A DNA stretch of 27,212 nt from IMG/VR virus record IMGVR_UViG_3300027899_000058, positions 1-27,212 of that record; one strand, 5' to 3'. Position 1 is the stretch's first letter. Every line of letters starts with the position of its first letter. The notes below the pieces were generated by a model, which made no database searches, was not told the DNA's origin, and saw nothing but the letters and a program-made list of their open reading frames with translations. The translations under genes and the position numbers were made by a program. Positions 6,225-14,676 of this stretch are shown here, in pieces. The DNA comes from a virus.

Positions 6225-9008
6225 TTACTTTTTCTTGTTTGTTTTGCTATTCTCTTGAGCCTTCTTTTTAAGGTCAAATTGGTTTTTATTCTCTCTTGCT
6301 ATGTTCATATCCATCTGTTTCATGGCTAATTGAGTTTGCATTTTCTCTCTAGCAATATTATTTTTATCACCATTTAAAGATTTTTTAGATCTTTCTTTGT
6401 CTTGTTCAAAACTCATAGTCTGTTGAAACTCATTTGAACTTTGGATTTTAGCTAACTCATCAGCGTAATCACTTTGCTGATTCTTATTTATATCCTGCAT
6501 TGCACCAAAGCCTGCAGCTTTTATTTCAGCAGCAAGCAAGGTAGTTCTGTTACGCATTTCTTCTTTACGCATATCTGCATCAACTTCCATTTGTTTTTGT
6601 TGGATAGCTGTTTGATTAGCTTGTTCAGCCATTTGTTGCTCATGCTGCATTTGTTCTTGACGATCTTTTTGAGTTTTTCTATCAGTGCTCTTAAGAACAT
6701 GATTAAGTTCAGCAAGAGATTCTGATTGCATGATATTACCTAAATCAAAGATTGATGCTCCGGTTGTATTATTGCTAGAAATCATTTGTTTCATCTGTTC
6801 AAGAATTGCTCTTTGGTTAGCCTTAGTTGTACAGAAGATATTAAGATCTCTCAATAATAAATCAGTACCATTCATCTCAAAGTTTACTTTTTCATCACTG
6901 CTTGTTATGTACTGTAAACGCAATGAAGGTTTATTTGAATGATAAAACTGTGCAACATCTGTACGCATTTGATGTACTCGAGGCATAAGATAATCACAGT
7001 GTTGAATAAAGTAAGTCTCTGTCTGAGCATAAGAACCGGCCACAGCTTGTTCAATACCTTTAGCAGTTTCAGTTTGTCCTAATTGTTGACCTAATCGTTG
7101 TGGTGTGATACCTATTACTTCAAAAGCTTGTTGCTTAAAGTAGTTGGCCATTTGAATCCTTGACATCATACGATTAGTTTGTTCAAGGTTTAGCGTTTGG
7201 AAATGCTGGAAGTTAAGCGCATTTTCTGTGTTAGTAATAGATGTATCTAATGGTAACATCTGGAAGTTTTTCATAGCAACATAAGCCTTGGCTAAGTTGT
7301 TCTTACCCCAGTCTTCATTCATAGAGTGTCTAGGTAAAGCATTTTGATCTAACAAGATCACAGTACCTAATTCATCTACTAAGATATCAGCTATCTGGTT
7401 ATTAACAATGTTGTATCCAATCTGAAATGGCTTCATTAAATCTACCATTGCTGTTGATCTAGTATTACGATCAGAGAATACAGCACCTTCTACAGGCAAT
7501 TTACATCCATATAATGTTTTATCTCCCTTGAATTGAAACTTCAAAGGCTTAATTGTATTACTGTCAATACCTAAGTACATTGGGTTAATACCTCCTGGAT
7601 TATTCATACCCCAAAAAGAAGGGTGATTAGGTCCTATTTTGATACCACCCCATACTTCATTGATCCATATCCAATCAATGTGTTCTCCAAAGACCAAGTT
7701 GTCTTTAGTTTTATTTTGTATTAAGCGCGTATTGTACACAGGCTTATCTATCACTTTGTAACTTTCATCAATGATATCAACAATAGTCTCTCCACTTTCT
7801 GTAATCTTAGTAAGATGTCCTAGTTTACGTTGAGACTTCCAGTAAGCTGTAGTAACACGGAGTAAAAACGCAGCACCCATAGGGGCATAATCTTCTCCTT
7901 CAGCCATGATCCAGTTGATGATATCACCACCTGGAGCAATTGAATTATCCCACATTGAAGTGTATTGACGATAAGCTAAGCCAGGCATGTTTGTATTAAA
8001 ATCATGAGACTTTGTAGCGTCATAGTAAGAACCATCATTTTGATAACCTTGAAGTGGGTAGCCAGCTGACCTTACGGGGTAGATGGCTTCTATTGACTCT
8101 AGTTGTTCTTGAGTCATCATGTAACCGTATTTGTCAATAACGTCTGATATAGTCATCATGTCAATACGGCCTACCCAGTTACCTTGGGATATATATCTTG
8201 CTTCTGGAGACTTGTGATAAAAACTAGTTACCGGGTTCCAAAGTTCAACTTCATAATCATCTTCTGTCATACGTATATGCCAGAACTCACGATCAGTAAT
8301 TAACATATCTCTGAAAGCTCTTTCCTCAAGTTCATCCATTCTAAATCTTTCCTCATCCACTTTCATTTGATGAGAAGCCCATTGTTCGCACATACTGCGA
8401 TAGTCTTTATCAAAGAAGGATTGTATTTCAGGAAGTGTTTTAAGATTTTCTGGATCCATTTGCTGTTGCATCTGCTCTTGCATTTCAGGATCCTCAGGAT
8501 TCATTCCTTGCTCAAGCATTTTTGCTAATAGCTTTTGTTCAGCTTTTGAGTACAGAACATCTTCTACTTTTTTACGTTTTTCTTCTAGCTGCTCATTGTA
8601 AGTAAATTCATCAACCCCGCGGAAGGTAGTCTTAGTATTTCTTTTAGCAAACTCTGAAACAAGCACGTTGATTACATTAGGAATAATTGGATAAAACTTA
8701 AGTTCTAAAGCTGAAGTATCTTCTTCAATCAGAGTCTCAACTAAATCTCTCATCTCATTATTTTCTTCTATAAGATAATCAGCTTTGTCAATTACACCTT
8801 TAGCAAGCTTGTAATTTTTCATAAGCCTACGCGCGTTTCTGCGGATTTGTTTTAATCCGTTCCACTCTAACCAATCAAGATTCCAAGCAGTCCACTCATT
8901 ATCTTTTTCTTCACGAGGGATAAACTGAATAGGCTGCGTGATACTACCCATACGGTTAGTTTCAGATTTGGCACCAGCCTTTAATTGCATTGCGTTTAAT
9001 ACTTTCAT
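6225..9008 (-). CDS. Portal protein
   Basis: A 927-residue protein immediately after the large terminase, four bases apart, which is the usual portal position. Size fits the unusually long portals of crAss-like phages. Residues 1-110 are basic and helical, containing the start GLKQIRRNARRLMKNYKLAK. The central part has mixed alpha/beta regions with many Trp, Tyr and Pro (for example WNPVTSFYHKSPEARYISQG) and a segment FQIGYNIVNNQIADILVDEL that looks like the helical wing/stem part. The last 180 residues are very Gln/Met/Lys-rich and should form long coiled coil (QEQMQHEQQMAEQANQTAIQ), probably the barrel or an internal tail. A 12-subunit ring at one capsid vertex is expected for this family. 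No frameshift is seen. Confidence 0.88.
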   Translation of the reverse strand: MKVLNAMQLKAGAKSETNRMGSITQPIQFIPREEKDNEWTAWNLDWLEWNGLKQIRRNARRLMKNYKLAKGVIDKADYLIEENNEMRDLVETLIEEDTSALELKFYPIIPNVINVLVSEFAKRNTKTTFRGVDEFTYNEQLEEKRKKVEDVLYSKAEQKLLAKMLEQGMNPEDPEMQEQMQQQMDPENLKTLPEIQSFFDKDYRSMCEQWASHQMKVDEERFRMDELEERAFRDMLITDREFWHIRMTEDDYEVELWNPVTSFYHKSPEARYISQGNWVGRIDMMTISDVIDKYGYMMTQEQLESIEAIYPVRSAGYPLQGYQNDGSYYDATKSHDFNTNMPGLAYRQYTSMWDNSIAPGGDIINWIMAEGEDYAPMGAAFLLRVTTAYWKSQRKLGHLTKITESGETIVDIIDESYKVIDKPVYNTRLIQNKTKDNLVFGEHIDWIWINEVWGGIKIGPNHPSFWGMNNPGGINPMYLGIDSNTIKPLKFQFKGDKTLYGCKLPVEGAVFSDRNTRSTAMVDLMKPFQIGYNIVNNQIADILVDELGTVILLDQNALPRHSMNEDWGKNNLAKAYVAMKNFQMLPLDTSITNTENALNFQHFQTLNLEQTNRMMSRIQMANYFKQQAFEVIGITPQRLGQQLGQTETAKGIEQAVAGSYAQTETYFIQHCDYLMPRVHQMRTDVAQFYHSNKPSLRLQYITSSDEKVNFEMNGTDLLLRDLNIFCTTKANQRAILEQMKQMISSNNTTGASIFDLGNIMQSESLAELNHVLKSTDRKTQKDRQEQMQHEQQMAEQANQTAIQQKQMEVDADMRKEEMRNRTTLLAAEIKAAGFGAMQDINKNQQSDYADELAKIQSSNEFQQTMSFEQDKERSKKSLNGDKNNIAREKMQTQLAMKQMDMNIARENKNQFDLKKKAQENSKTNKKK

Positions 9009-9012
9009 AATC

Positions 9013-11217
9013 TTATCTTATATTTTTAAATGGATTTCTTGAAGGTCTGCTTCCAATACTTCCTGAGCCTTTTCCAATATGCCGGAAAGGACTTACGTTT
9101 AATTTAAACAAATTTGCTGACTTTTCCAAGTGTTTTCTATCTGTATTTTCAACTCTTTTTTTATAACCTCTGTTTGCTTGCTGAACTTTAGCAAAAGCAA
9201 TAAGTGCTCCTAATGCTACTAACCTATCCACATTTATTTCTGTGTTGTAGGCTTTCATCTCTTCCATGGCCATTGGATCCGGAATACGTTCAATGCCATA
9301 GTAAGTTTTTACAATAGTGCCATCATCCTTGGTTTCAACATCAAGCTCTTCTTTTAAGAACTCAATCAAGTAGCTTAAGATGTGATTCTTAAACAACGTC
9401 CCTGTGTTCTTCCATCCATATTCTTGAAACACGTTCCTGTTTGCGGATAACTCTTTCAAGAAAAAGATTTGGTCTTTAGGTACAAGATAGCGCTGTTTGT
9501 GCTTACTTATCATGTACTGTATAAACAAAGATACGTTATTTTCTATTAAAGTCCATGAGTTATACCACTCAATTATTGTAGCAAGTCTCTCATGAGTTTT
9601 ATTGATATCATCAAAACGCCCACACCAAGCAGCTACAATTTTATCACGTTCTATATAAGTCTCAGTTTTATCTACATCAATCTTTGTTACCTCAACAGGA
9701 TTCTTGTATACATAAATAGAACACAAAGATTCTGAGGTAGTTGTTTTACCTTCTGATACAGGGTCAATAGAAGCGTAGTAGGTTCCCCATTCAGCATTAG
9801 CGTCAGGTCTCTCCCAAACAACCAGGGTGCCTGTTTTATCTTCTGTTTTTTTAGTAATAGGAAATTCAGATATAGGAAGTTTAGTTGTGATATGAGGCTC
9901 GATTTTACCGGACGCATCACGTTCTAAGTTTATAAATTCATAAGCATATTCTTTTTCCTCTATTCTGCGGGACTGAGCTGCAATAAGATGTTGGGGAAAT
10001 TGAGATACCTTTCTATAAGCAAATGCTTCAGCTATATTACGCGGATGCTGGGATACACGCAATTGATATTTCTCAGGTGTAAGGTCTTTTTTCCATTGAT
10101 CAAACTTAGCATTAAGTGCAGCGGTTGCTTCAGCTACTAGTGAATTACCATACTTATCAATATATGGAGGCATTGACCATTGCTCAGGAATAAACAAAGC
10201 TGACTCACCTATTGTACCTTTATCATCTAGCAAATTACTAGTAACCGGATAGATGCTATTTACAACAGGATATAAAGTCATTTGCTTCAGTGGCTCACAT
10301 TGATCAAGATCACCTACAGTTCCTGCAGCAATAAAAATACCAGTTGTAATATCACCAGCTTGTAATGCCGGAAATAAGTACTCCACAGTTTTATCCATAT
10401 GAGGAGCAACTCCGGCTTCTTCATAAAAGAATATCCTTACAGCACCACCTACACCAGATGTATCACTCTTTTCAAAACTCACACCCTGGATAGTACCTTT
10501 TAAACCTTTTAATGTAGATCGGCCATCAGTACCTGTATCCTCAATCTGTTGTTGCCACATTAATACTTTACCCGGATTCATTGGACGGTACCAAGCAGTC
10601 TTATCATCTAAGAAAGATTTATACTCAGTTAAGAATTTCCAAGATCCTTTATCATTAATGTAATCTTTTAGTGATGCTCCAATCTTAAGAATTGGGGTTT
10701 CCTCAAACCAGATTTGATTGATCAGTTTAGCCATATGGTAATAGGAGGAACCAAATTGACGCTTTTTAAGAACTGCAGCGTGCATCCAATGAAGCTCTGC
10801 CAGTAACTCATAAAGAGCCATATGATATTGACTATCCCATATCTCAGGAAAACCAAATTTCTTTTTTACTTTATCATTGATAGGTAGGAAATTGATCCAC
10901 ATGTAGTACTCGCGCGGAAGATACCAAGTATCTGTTTTACCTTTATAGATAACACCATAACGGCATTTAATTTTTTGGTCATTCCAGTAAGCTAAAAAAT
11001 CTTTACTGCCTTCAGGATATGGACAAAAATAACCTGATTTATTAAACTTTTTTGCTTGAGTATTAAACTCTAAAGCTGCTTCATCAAAAACATACTGACC
11101 AGGTTCTTTAAATAAAGATAAGACAAAATCTCTAAAATCAACCATGGTATCAAAGGTGGTTACTGACCATTCATCATTCTCCCATGTTGGGATTACTATG
11201 TATGGTTGATCATCCAT
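9013..11217 (-). CDS. terL: Terminase large subunit (packaging ATPase/nuclease)
   Basis: A 734-residue protein that pumps DNA into the prohead through the portal and cuts it. An ATPase domain is visible: a Walker A-like loop KKRQFGSSYY at residues 151-160 (the Q-rich variant of phage terminases) and Walker B RIFFYEEA at 262-269 with catalytic Glu. A nuclease domain follows, with its first likely metal-binding Asp at about 485 in YYASIDPVSEGKT and further acidic sites downstream (CGRFDD, IENN). The N-terminal 130 residues are extra, as in crAss-like large terminases. The start overlaps the upstream 70-residue gene by eight bases. The C-terminus is basic (GSIGSRPSRNPFKNIR), perhaps for binding portal or DNA. 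Intact, no odd residues noticed. Confidence 0.93.
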   Translation of the reverse strand: MDDQPYIVIPTWENDEWSVTTFDTMVDFRDFVLSLFKEPGQYVFDEAALEFNTQAKKFNKSGYFCPYPEGSKDFLAYWNDQKIKCRYGVIYKGKTDTWYLPREYYMWINFLPINDKVKKKFGFPEIWDSQYHMALYELLAELHWMHAAVLKKRQFGSSYYHMAKLINQIWFEETPILKIGASLKDYINDKGSWKFLTEYKSFLDDKTAWYRPMNPGKVLMWQQQIEDTGTDGRSTLKGLKGTIQGVSFEKSDTSGVGGAVRIFFYEEAGVAPHMDKTVEYLFPALQAGDITTGIFIAAGTVGDLDQCEPLKQMTLYPVVNSIYPVTSNLLDDKGTIGESALFIPEQWSMPPYIDKYGNSLVAEATAALNAKFDQWKKDLTPEKYQLRVSQHPRNIAEAFAYRKVSQFPQHLIAAQSRRIEEKEYAYEFINLERDASGKIEPHITTKLPISEFPITKKTEDKTGTLVVWERPDANAEWGTYYASIDPVSEGKTTTSESLCSIYVYKNPVEVTKIDVDKTETYIERDKIVAAWCGRFDDINKTHERLATIIEWYNSWTLIENNVSLFIQYMISKHKQRYLVPKDQIFFLKELSANRNVFQEYGWKNTGTLFKNHILSYLIEFLKEELDVETKDDGTIVKTYYGIERIPDPMAMEEMKAYNTEINVDRLVALGALIAFAKVQQANRGYKKRVENTDRKHLEKSANLFKLNVSPFRHIGKGSGSIGSRPSRNPFKNIR

Positions 11218-11422
11218 TCTTTAATAACTTTTTAATCTTAGCTTGATCACCTTCAGTCTTCTCAATAATCTCAACTAAAGTACTATGCTTCTTTGAAGAT
11301 ATTGGATTCTCTAACTCTCCGTTAAAATACTTATTAATATCATCTCTTTTAAAAGCAGTCCAGCTTTTAGTATATGGGCTGTAATGAAACAACCAATCAT
11401 ATAGGCTATCTTTATTGATCAT
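11210..11422 (-). CDS. 70-residue conserved protein between terminase genes
   Basis: The protein begins MINKDSLYDWLFHYSPYTKS, then WTAFKRDDINKYFNG, and ends in a charged helix (KIKKLLKNG). From memory, similar short proteins with the pattern Y-x-W-L-x-H-Y-x-P-Y and W-x-A-F-x-R sit directly upstream of the large terminase in many Bacteroidota phages; their function is unknown. It overlaps the upstream gene by 11 bases and the large terminase by 8, so its translation is coupled to both. A role in packaging is suggested by place alone. Confidence 0.75.
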   Translation of the reverse strand: MINKDSLYDWLFHYSPYTKSWTAFKRDDINKYFNGELENPISSKKHSTLVEIIEKTEGDQAKIKKLLKNG

Positions 11423-11924
11423 AAGCTAATTTTTTACCACCGCGCACACGGCCTTTTAATTCTTCAAGTTCTTGTAAAGCAACTTTTTCAAGCTGTTTAA
11501 ATTCCATAATTGTTTTACCAACTGATTTTACCTGAGATTGTAAAGCTCCAATATTACCATCTCTTCCCGTTGTGACTGTAGCTGTTCTTACAAATTGACC
11601 AAGTGTTTCCATCAATCTTTTATTATCAAGATAATATCTGTATGTTGGTGTTATAGTTAAAACATCAAGTTTAACCATAGCTTCAATCATGACCTCATCT
11701 TCTAAAGTATATTCACCAGGAAAGTCTGCTTGAATAACTTCTTCCTTAGCATCTTCTTCTATATTGGCATAAGCACTTTCAGGATCAAATTTATAATATA
11801 GAAAATTAAATGCAGGAATAGGATCAGTATATGCATCATGTACTGCTTTAAGTTCAGGTATTGATAAGCAATTATGATTAATTACCACCTGACCATTTAC
11901 TATATCAAAAAATTTTAATGTCAT
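11412..11924 (-). CDS. Probable terminase small subunit
   Basis: The frame opens at 11936, but the ATG at 11924 is preferred because it overlaps the stop of the preceding gene as ATGA and has GGAGAAAAAG just ahead. This gives 170 residues starting MTLKFFDIVNGQVVINHNCL. The pattern FF.I.NGQVVIN then a stretch with Asp/Glu and Tyr, and a helical, charged C-terminal half (MEFKQLEKVALQELEELKGR), is recalled from proteins upstream of terL in crAss-like and related phages. A small terminase recognises phage DNA and regulates the large one; position and oligomer-like helix fit, but no helix-turn-helix is plain. Confidence in the gene is high, in the role moderate. Confidence 0.6.
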   Translation of the reverse strand: MTLKFFDIVNGQVVINHNCLSIPELKAVHDAYTDPIPAFNFLYYKFDPESAYANIEEDAKEEVIQADFPGEYTLEDEVMIEAMVKLDVLTITPTYRYYLDNKRLMETLGQFVRTATVTTGRDGNIGALQSQVKSVGKTIMEFKQLEKVALQELEELKGRVRGGKKLAYDQ

Positions 11925-12115
11925 CTTTTTCTCCATTTAAAGTGAATGCCAATACACAAAATGCAAATAGTCATATCTACATAGTGATCCATTGGAAATG
12001 AAATGCCTATACATACACCCGGGTAAATGTGAGCATCTATTTTAATTTTTCTTTTCTTGTTCATTTTTACATTGTTACAAAATAACTCTCTGTGTTGATA
12101 AGGGTCATTGCTCAT
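11921..12115 (-). CDS. 64-residue protein of unknown function
   Basis: The protein starts MSNDPYQHRELFCNNVKMNK, has a basic KKRKIKIDAHIYPGVCIGIS stretch and a hydrophobic half with several Cys and Ile (MTICILCIGIHFKW). Four cysteines are present. The hydrophobic part looks more like beta strands than a membrane helix. Its stop overlaps the next start (ATGA) and its own ATG lies inside the upstream gene's last codons, which supports it as a real, coupled gene. A similar small protein with IYPG(V/I)C(I/F)GI is faintly recalled from Bacteroidota phages. No function is known. Confidence 0.7.
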   Translation of the reverse strand: MSNDPYQHRELFCNNVKMNKKRKIKIDAHIYPGVCIGISFPMDHYVDMTICILCIGIHFKWRKR

Positions 12116-12368
12116 TTTCTATTTTTTTTGTGTAGAGTTTTTTAAATTCTGTATAAGGCACATCTAAAGTCAAAAGTATACCTGTATCTAATACAGCTAC
12201 GGTGTAAGGTTCTAGTTCACCATCTCCATCAAAAGACTCTCTGAAATATTCAATATTGCATAAGTTAAATGTACATTTAGAAAAATGCAGAGATTCAATA
12301 CCCATATCCTCTTTCAGTTTAGAGTTTTCCATTACCAGATCAAACTCAACCATTACTCTTGTTTTCAT
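12105..12368 (-). CDS. 87-residue protein of unknown function
   Basis: The protein begins MKTRVMVEFDLVMENSKLKE and is acidic overall. It alternates strand-like stretches (YTVAVLDTGILLTLDVPYTE) and ends in a Lys-rich helix. No signal peptide, membrane segment or known motif is seen. It follows the RecB-like nuclease gene by one base and overlaps the next gene by 11. It may be co-regulated with the nuclease, but the sequence gives no hint of what it does. Confidence 0.75.
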   Translation of the reverse strand: MKTRVMVEFDLVMENSKLKEDMGIESLHFSKCTFNLCNIEYFRESFDGDGELEPYTVAVLDTGILLTLDVPYTEFKKLYTKKIENEQ

Positions 12369-12369
12369 A

Positions 12370-13185
12370 TTATTTTTTATCAGTTGTATAGTGTATCATG
12401 TTAATTATTTCTCTTTTTAAGTAAGGTACTTCATAAGGCACAACTGTTTTTACAATAGGTTCATTGTTAGAGTCTTTACGTAATATAGGATTACCAAACT
12501 TATCTTCACCATCTTTTTCAAAGATCACATGATGTAGTAGCAATTTACCAGGTTTGTAATTAGGATTATGTTTCAAAATCATGTACATATAAGCACTTAA
12601 TTGTAAAGCATAATGATTAAAATTACAGTCATCCATGTGGTTACAAGGACCGGTCATCTTCTGTGATATACCGTCCCAGCTTTTAAATGATTCTTTTTTA
12701 ATCTCCTTATTTGTTTTATAATCAATTATATCCACTGTGTCTTTAATTACTTCTACTCTATCAGATTGTCCACATAGACCTACTGATTTCAAATATACAA
12801 AATGTTCTGGATAAATCCCCTCTGTAAGTTTCTGAGAAGGTGAATGTTTTACACCATTATTATAAATAGGTTTAATGATTGGAATTGCTACACCTTGCCT
12901 TTGTATTGTATCTATGCTTAGTAAATCAGATTCACGTTGATCATGATAAAATGTTCCAGCAGACATAGCACGTCCTGATTCCTTTTCCCAGTGAGCTTGT
13001 ATTTCCAAAGGAGGAATGCCGTACCACTTAGACTTTTTATTTTTTGAAGATTTAATTGATTGTGCTACAGGATCAAACTTTTGCTTAAACTGTCCAACAA
13101 AAGTGGTTACACTGATCCATTCTATTCTGTCATCAGGATCTAAGCTTTCATACTTATGATTTTCTGCTTTAAATGTTACCGCCAT
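12370..13185 (-). CDS. PD-(D/E)XK nuclease of the RecB/Cas4-like type
   Basis: A 271-residue protein that shows the motif series of RecB-type nucleases: GTFYH at residues 77-81 (G-T-x-x-H), GQSD at 139-142 (G-x-x-D), IDYKT at 154-158 (the D-x-K core), and QLSAY at 195-199 (Q-L-x-x-Y). In this family the Asp and Lys of the core hold metal and cut DNA ends or flaps. An insert at 178-190 holds Cys181 and Cys187 with nearby His, which could be a metal site, though too few cysteines are seen for the four-Cys iron-sulphur cluster of Cas4. It sits in the packaging block, so processing of replicating concatemers before packaging is a fair inference. No ATPase or helicase domain is attached. Confidence 0.85.
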   Translation of the reverse strand: MAVTFKAENHKYESLDPDDRIEWISVTTFVGQFKQKFDPVAQSIKSSKNKKSKWYGIPPLEIQAHWEKESGRAMSAGTFYHDQRESDLLSIDTIQRQGVAIPIIKPIYNNGVKHSPSQKLTEGIYPEHFVYLKSVGLCGQSDRVEVIKDTVDIIDYKTNKEIKKESFKSWDGISQKMTGPCNHMDDCNFNHYALQLSAYMYMILKHNPNYKPGKLLLHHVIFEKDGEDKFGNPILRKDSNNEPIVKTVVPYEVPYLKREIINMIHYTTDKK

Positions 13186-13197
13186 GGTTAGTTAATT

Positions 13198-13539
13198 TTA
13201 AGATTGTTCATTATAAGGATCATATCCCATTGAGTCATATACTCTGTCCTGTTCTTCTTCAGATAATACAGCTCTCCATTTAGCACCATTAGGATGAGCG
13301 CAATAAGAAGCAAGCGATCTAACTTTAAATGCTAGACAGCACCCACAAGCTGAACAACAAGGAGCTGTTCCTGGTACTATGCAGCTATCACCTTTATTAT
13401 CAAAAAGACCACAATCTTCACAAATTGCTAATCTTCTTTGAGCTTCTTCTTCAATCATCTTCCTGTATATCATCTTGTTCCAAAAGCCTTCCCATATCAG
13501 GCTCTTGTTCTTCCATATCTTTTTGAGTTTTTCCCACAT
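13198..13539 (-). CDS. Cysteine-rich, zinc-ribbon-like protein
   Basis: A 113-residue protein with a basic aromatic start (MWEKLKKIWKNKSLIWEGFW) followed by nine cysteines at 40, 43, 53, 61, 62, 65, 67, 68 and 80. The pairs C40-x2-C43 and C62-x2-C65, plus C67/C68 and C80, can form one or two zinc ribbons. The last part (residues 84-113) is acidic and aromatic. A protein with the same layout (IWEG near the start, C-x-x-C, then P-x-C-x-x-C-G-C and R-S-L-x-S) is recalled from many Bacteroidota phages beside the IHF-like gene. The function is unknown; nucleic-acid or protein binding is likely. Its first 89 bases overlap the HU/IHF-like gene in another frame; keeping the IWEG segment needs this start. 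Confidence 0.75.
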   Translation of the reverse strand: MWEKLKKIWKNKSLIWEGFWNKMIYRKMIEEEAQRRLAICEDCGLFDNKGDSCIVPGTAPCCSACGCCLAFKVRSLASYCAHPNGAKWRAVLSEEEQDRVYDSMGYDPYNEQS

Positions 13540-13924
13540 AACGTTTATGTTTTATTTGTTGTTGTTTATTGGTTTCTTGATCTACTTTTACTTGAAGTTC
13601 ATTCAGTATACTTAGTCTTTGTTCTGTCTCTTTAAGTATAGTGAATTTCTGAAAAGAAGCAGTCTCTGGATTGTCGGTAAGAGTTTTATACTTGTTATGA
13701 ATTCTCTCATACTTAGCTATTGTTTCCGGTAACTTCCATGGCTTAGCTTTAAATGTACCAAATCCTTCTAATATAATATTAGGACCAAGACCTTTAAGCA
13801 TAGCTTGCTTTACATCTTTCCAGTAGCATCCTACTATATCTGCTATAAATTGCTCACTTACGTCAAACTCTTTAGCAAGAGGAGCATAGAAATCTTTAGG
13901 CTTCCTGGGGTTCAACGTACACAA
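13451..13924 (-). CDS. HU/IHF-like DNA-binding protein
   Basis: A 157-residue protein. Residues 5-65 fit an HU/IHF fold: helices NPRKPKDFYAPLAKEFDVSE and FIADIVGCYWKDVKQAMLKG, then a beta part with the IILEGFGTFKAKPWKL signature, where G-F-G-x-F is diagnostic. The long DNA-bending beta arm looks short or altered. The C-terminal 90 residues are a charged helical tail, rich in Gln, Lys and Glu, absent from bacterial HU. Such IHF subunits are usual in crAss-like genomes. No ATG is available before residue 42, so translation must start at TTG 13924 or TTG 13915; either overlaps the upstream gene by 20-29 bases. The end overlaps the cysteine-rich gene by 89 bases. Confidence 0.82.
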   Translation of the reverse strand: MCTLNPRKPKDFYAPLAKEFDVSEQFIADIVGCYWKDVKQAMLKGLGPNIILEGFGTFKAKPWKLPETIAKYERIHNKYKTLTDNPETASFQKFTILKETEQRLSILNELQVKVDQETNKQQQIKHKRYVGKTQKDMEEQEPDMGRLLEQDDIQEDD

Positions 13925-14318
13925 TTTTATAGTTTAACAATACAGATCCTTGCAACTGAATTTTTAAATCAGGGTTAAGACTTATTTTTTTACGGCCTTT
14001 ACCGGCTTTTAAAAGTAAGTTATCTTTCTCAACTTTAATAAGTACATTCCTTATTGTTTGTGGAGAAGGATCAGGCTTTCTCTCATTTGGTCTAGATGGC
14101 TTCCAGGTTTTTAATTTTTCTTCTAACCTTTTCTCAGCCATTATAGAACAGAATTCTGTAAGTTCTGATTCACCCATCTTGCCAAGATTTATTAAGCAAT
14201 CTAAATCAAGTTCACTCAAAGCTATATGATTAATATAGCAGTGAGTAATTAATTGATATCTGATTATGTCATCCAAGTCCATTCTGACTTGTTTGTTGAC
14301 AACGTTAACTTTTGCCAT
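13896..14318 (-). CDS. Winged-helix DNA-binding protein
   Basis: A 140-residue protein. The N-terminal half is helical (MDLDDIIRYQLITHCYINHI and LIN(L)GKMGESELTEFCSIMA). Near residues 86-125, PSPQTIRNVLIKVEKDNLLL followed by GKGRKKISLNPDLKIQ reads as a recognition helix and wing: S-x-x-T-(I/V)-R-N-x-(L/I)-x-K-x-E-K, then a basic loop and I-x-(L/I)-N-P. The same pattern is recalled from proteins upstream of the IHF-like gene in Bacteroidota phages. It may regulate transcription or mark DNA for packaging; neither is shown. It is followed by the HU/IHF-like gene with an overlap, so two DNA-binding proteins appear to be made together. Confidence 0.72.
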   Translation of the reverse strand: MAKVNVVNKQVRMDLDDIIRYQLITHCYINHIALSELDLDCLINLGKMGESELTEFCSIMAEKRLEEKLKTWKPSRPNERKPDPSPQTIRNVLIKVEKDNLLLKAGKGRKKISLNPDLKIQLQGSVLLNYKIVYVEPQEA

Positions 14319-14335
14319 GTTTTTATAATGACAAA

Positions 14336-14614
14336 TTATTCTTGAACTTTAAGCTTACGCTCTTTTTTTTCAGGTTCTGGACCTTCTTCAGGTTCTGTAG
14401 GTGGGGTCATCATTTGAGCAATTCTAAGATTCATGCTGATTCTACGAGCTCTTGCTTCTTCAATATCAGCTAAATACTTTTCATACTCAGCTTGAATTTT
14501 TACAAGCGGTAGTTGTTCTTTGTAATATGCTTGCATATTAGCACGCATTTGTTTGATCTCTTCCTGTGTAGGCTCTGGCATTTCACGAGGATCCATGTTG
14601 GTTGTTTCTGACAT
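14336..14614 (-). CDS. 92-residue coiled-coil protein
   Basis: The protein starts MSETTNMDPREMPEPTQEEI and continues into a long charged helix up to about residue 68 (IQAEYEKYLADIEEARARRI), then a Pro/Glu-rich tail ending KKERKLKVQE. It is a likely dimeric or trimeric coiled coil with no membrane segment. It is the first gene after a good promoter-like site and lies 17 bases before the winged-helix gene. A near-identical start (MDPREMPEPTQEEIKQ) is recalled from other Bacteroidota phages, function unknown. Being first in its transcript, it may be expressed with the packaging block. Confidence 0.72.
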   Translation of the reverse strand: MSETTNMDPREMPEPTQEEIKQMRANMQAYYKEQLPLVKIQAEYEKYLADIEEARARRISMNLRIAQMMTPPTEPEEGPEPEKKERKLKVQE

Positions 14615-14637
14615 AATAAACTTTTTTAATATTAAAC

Positions 14638-14675
14638 TTATACAAATATAATATAAAAAGTTTAAACTTACAAGA
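14638..14675 (-). promoter_or_regulatory. Bacteroidota-type promoter ahead of the packaging block
   Basis: On the minus strand TCTTG (plus 14671-14675) and TATATTTG (plus 14643-14650) are 20 bases apart. This fits the Bacteroidota form of a TTTG/TTG -33 element, 19-21 bases, then TAnnTTTG at -7. The transcript would start near 14638, giving a leader of about 24 bases to the ATG at 14614. It lies in the only clear gap of this part of the block, between the spanin-like and coiled-coil genes. Confidence 0.6.
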
Positions 14676-14676
14676 T

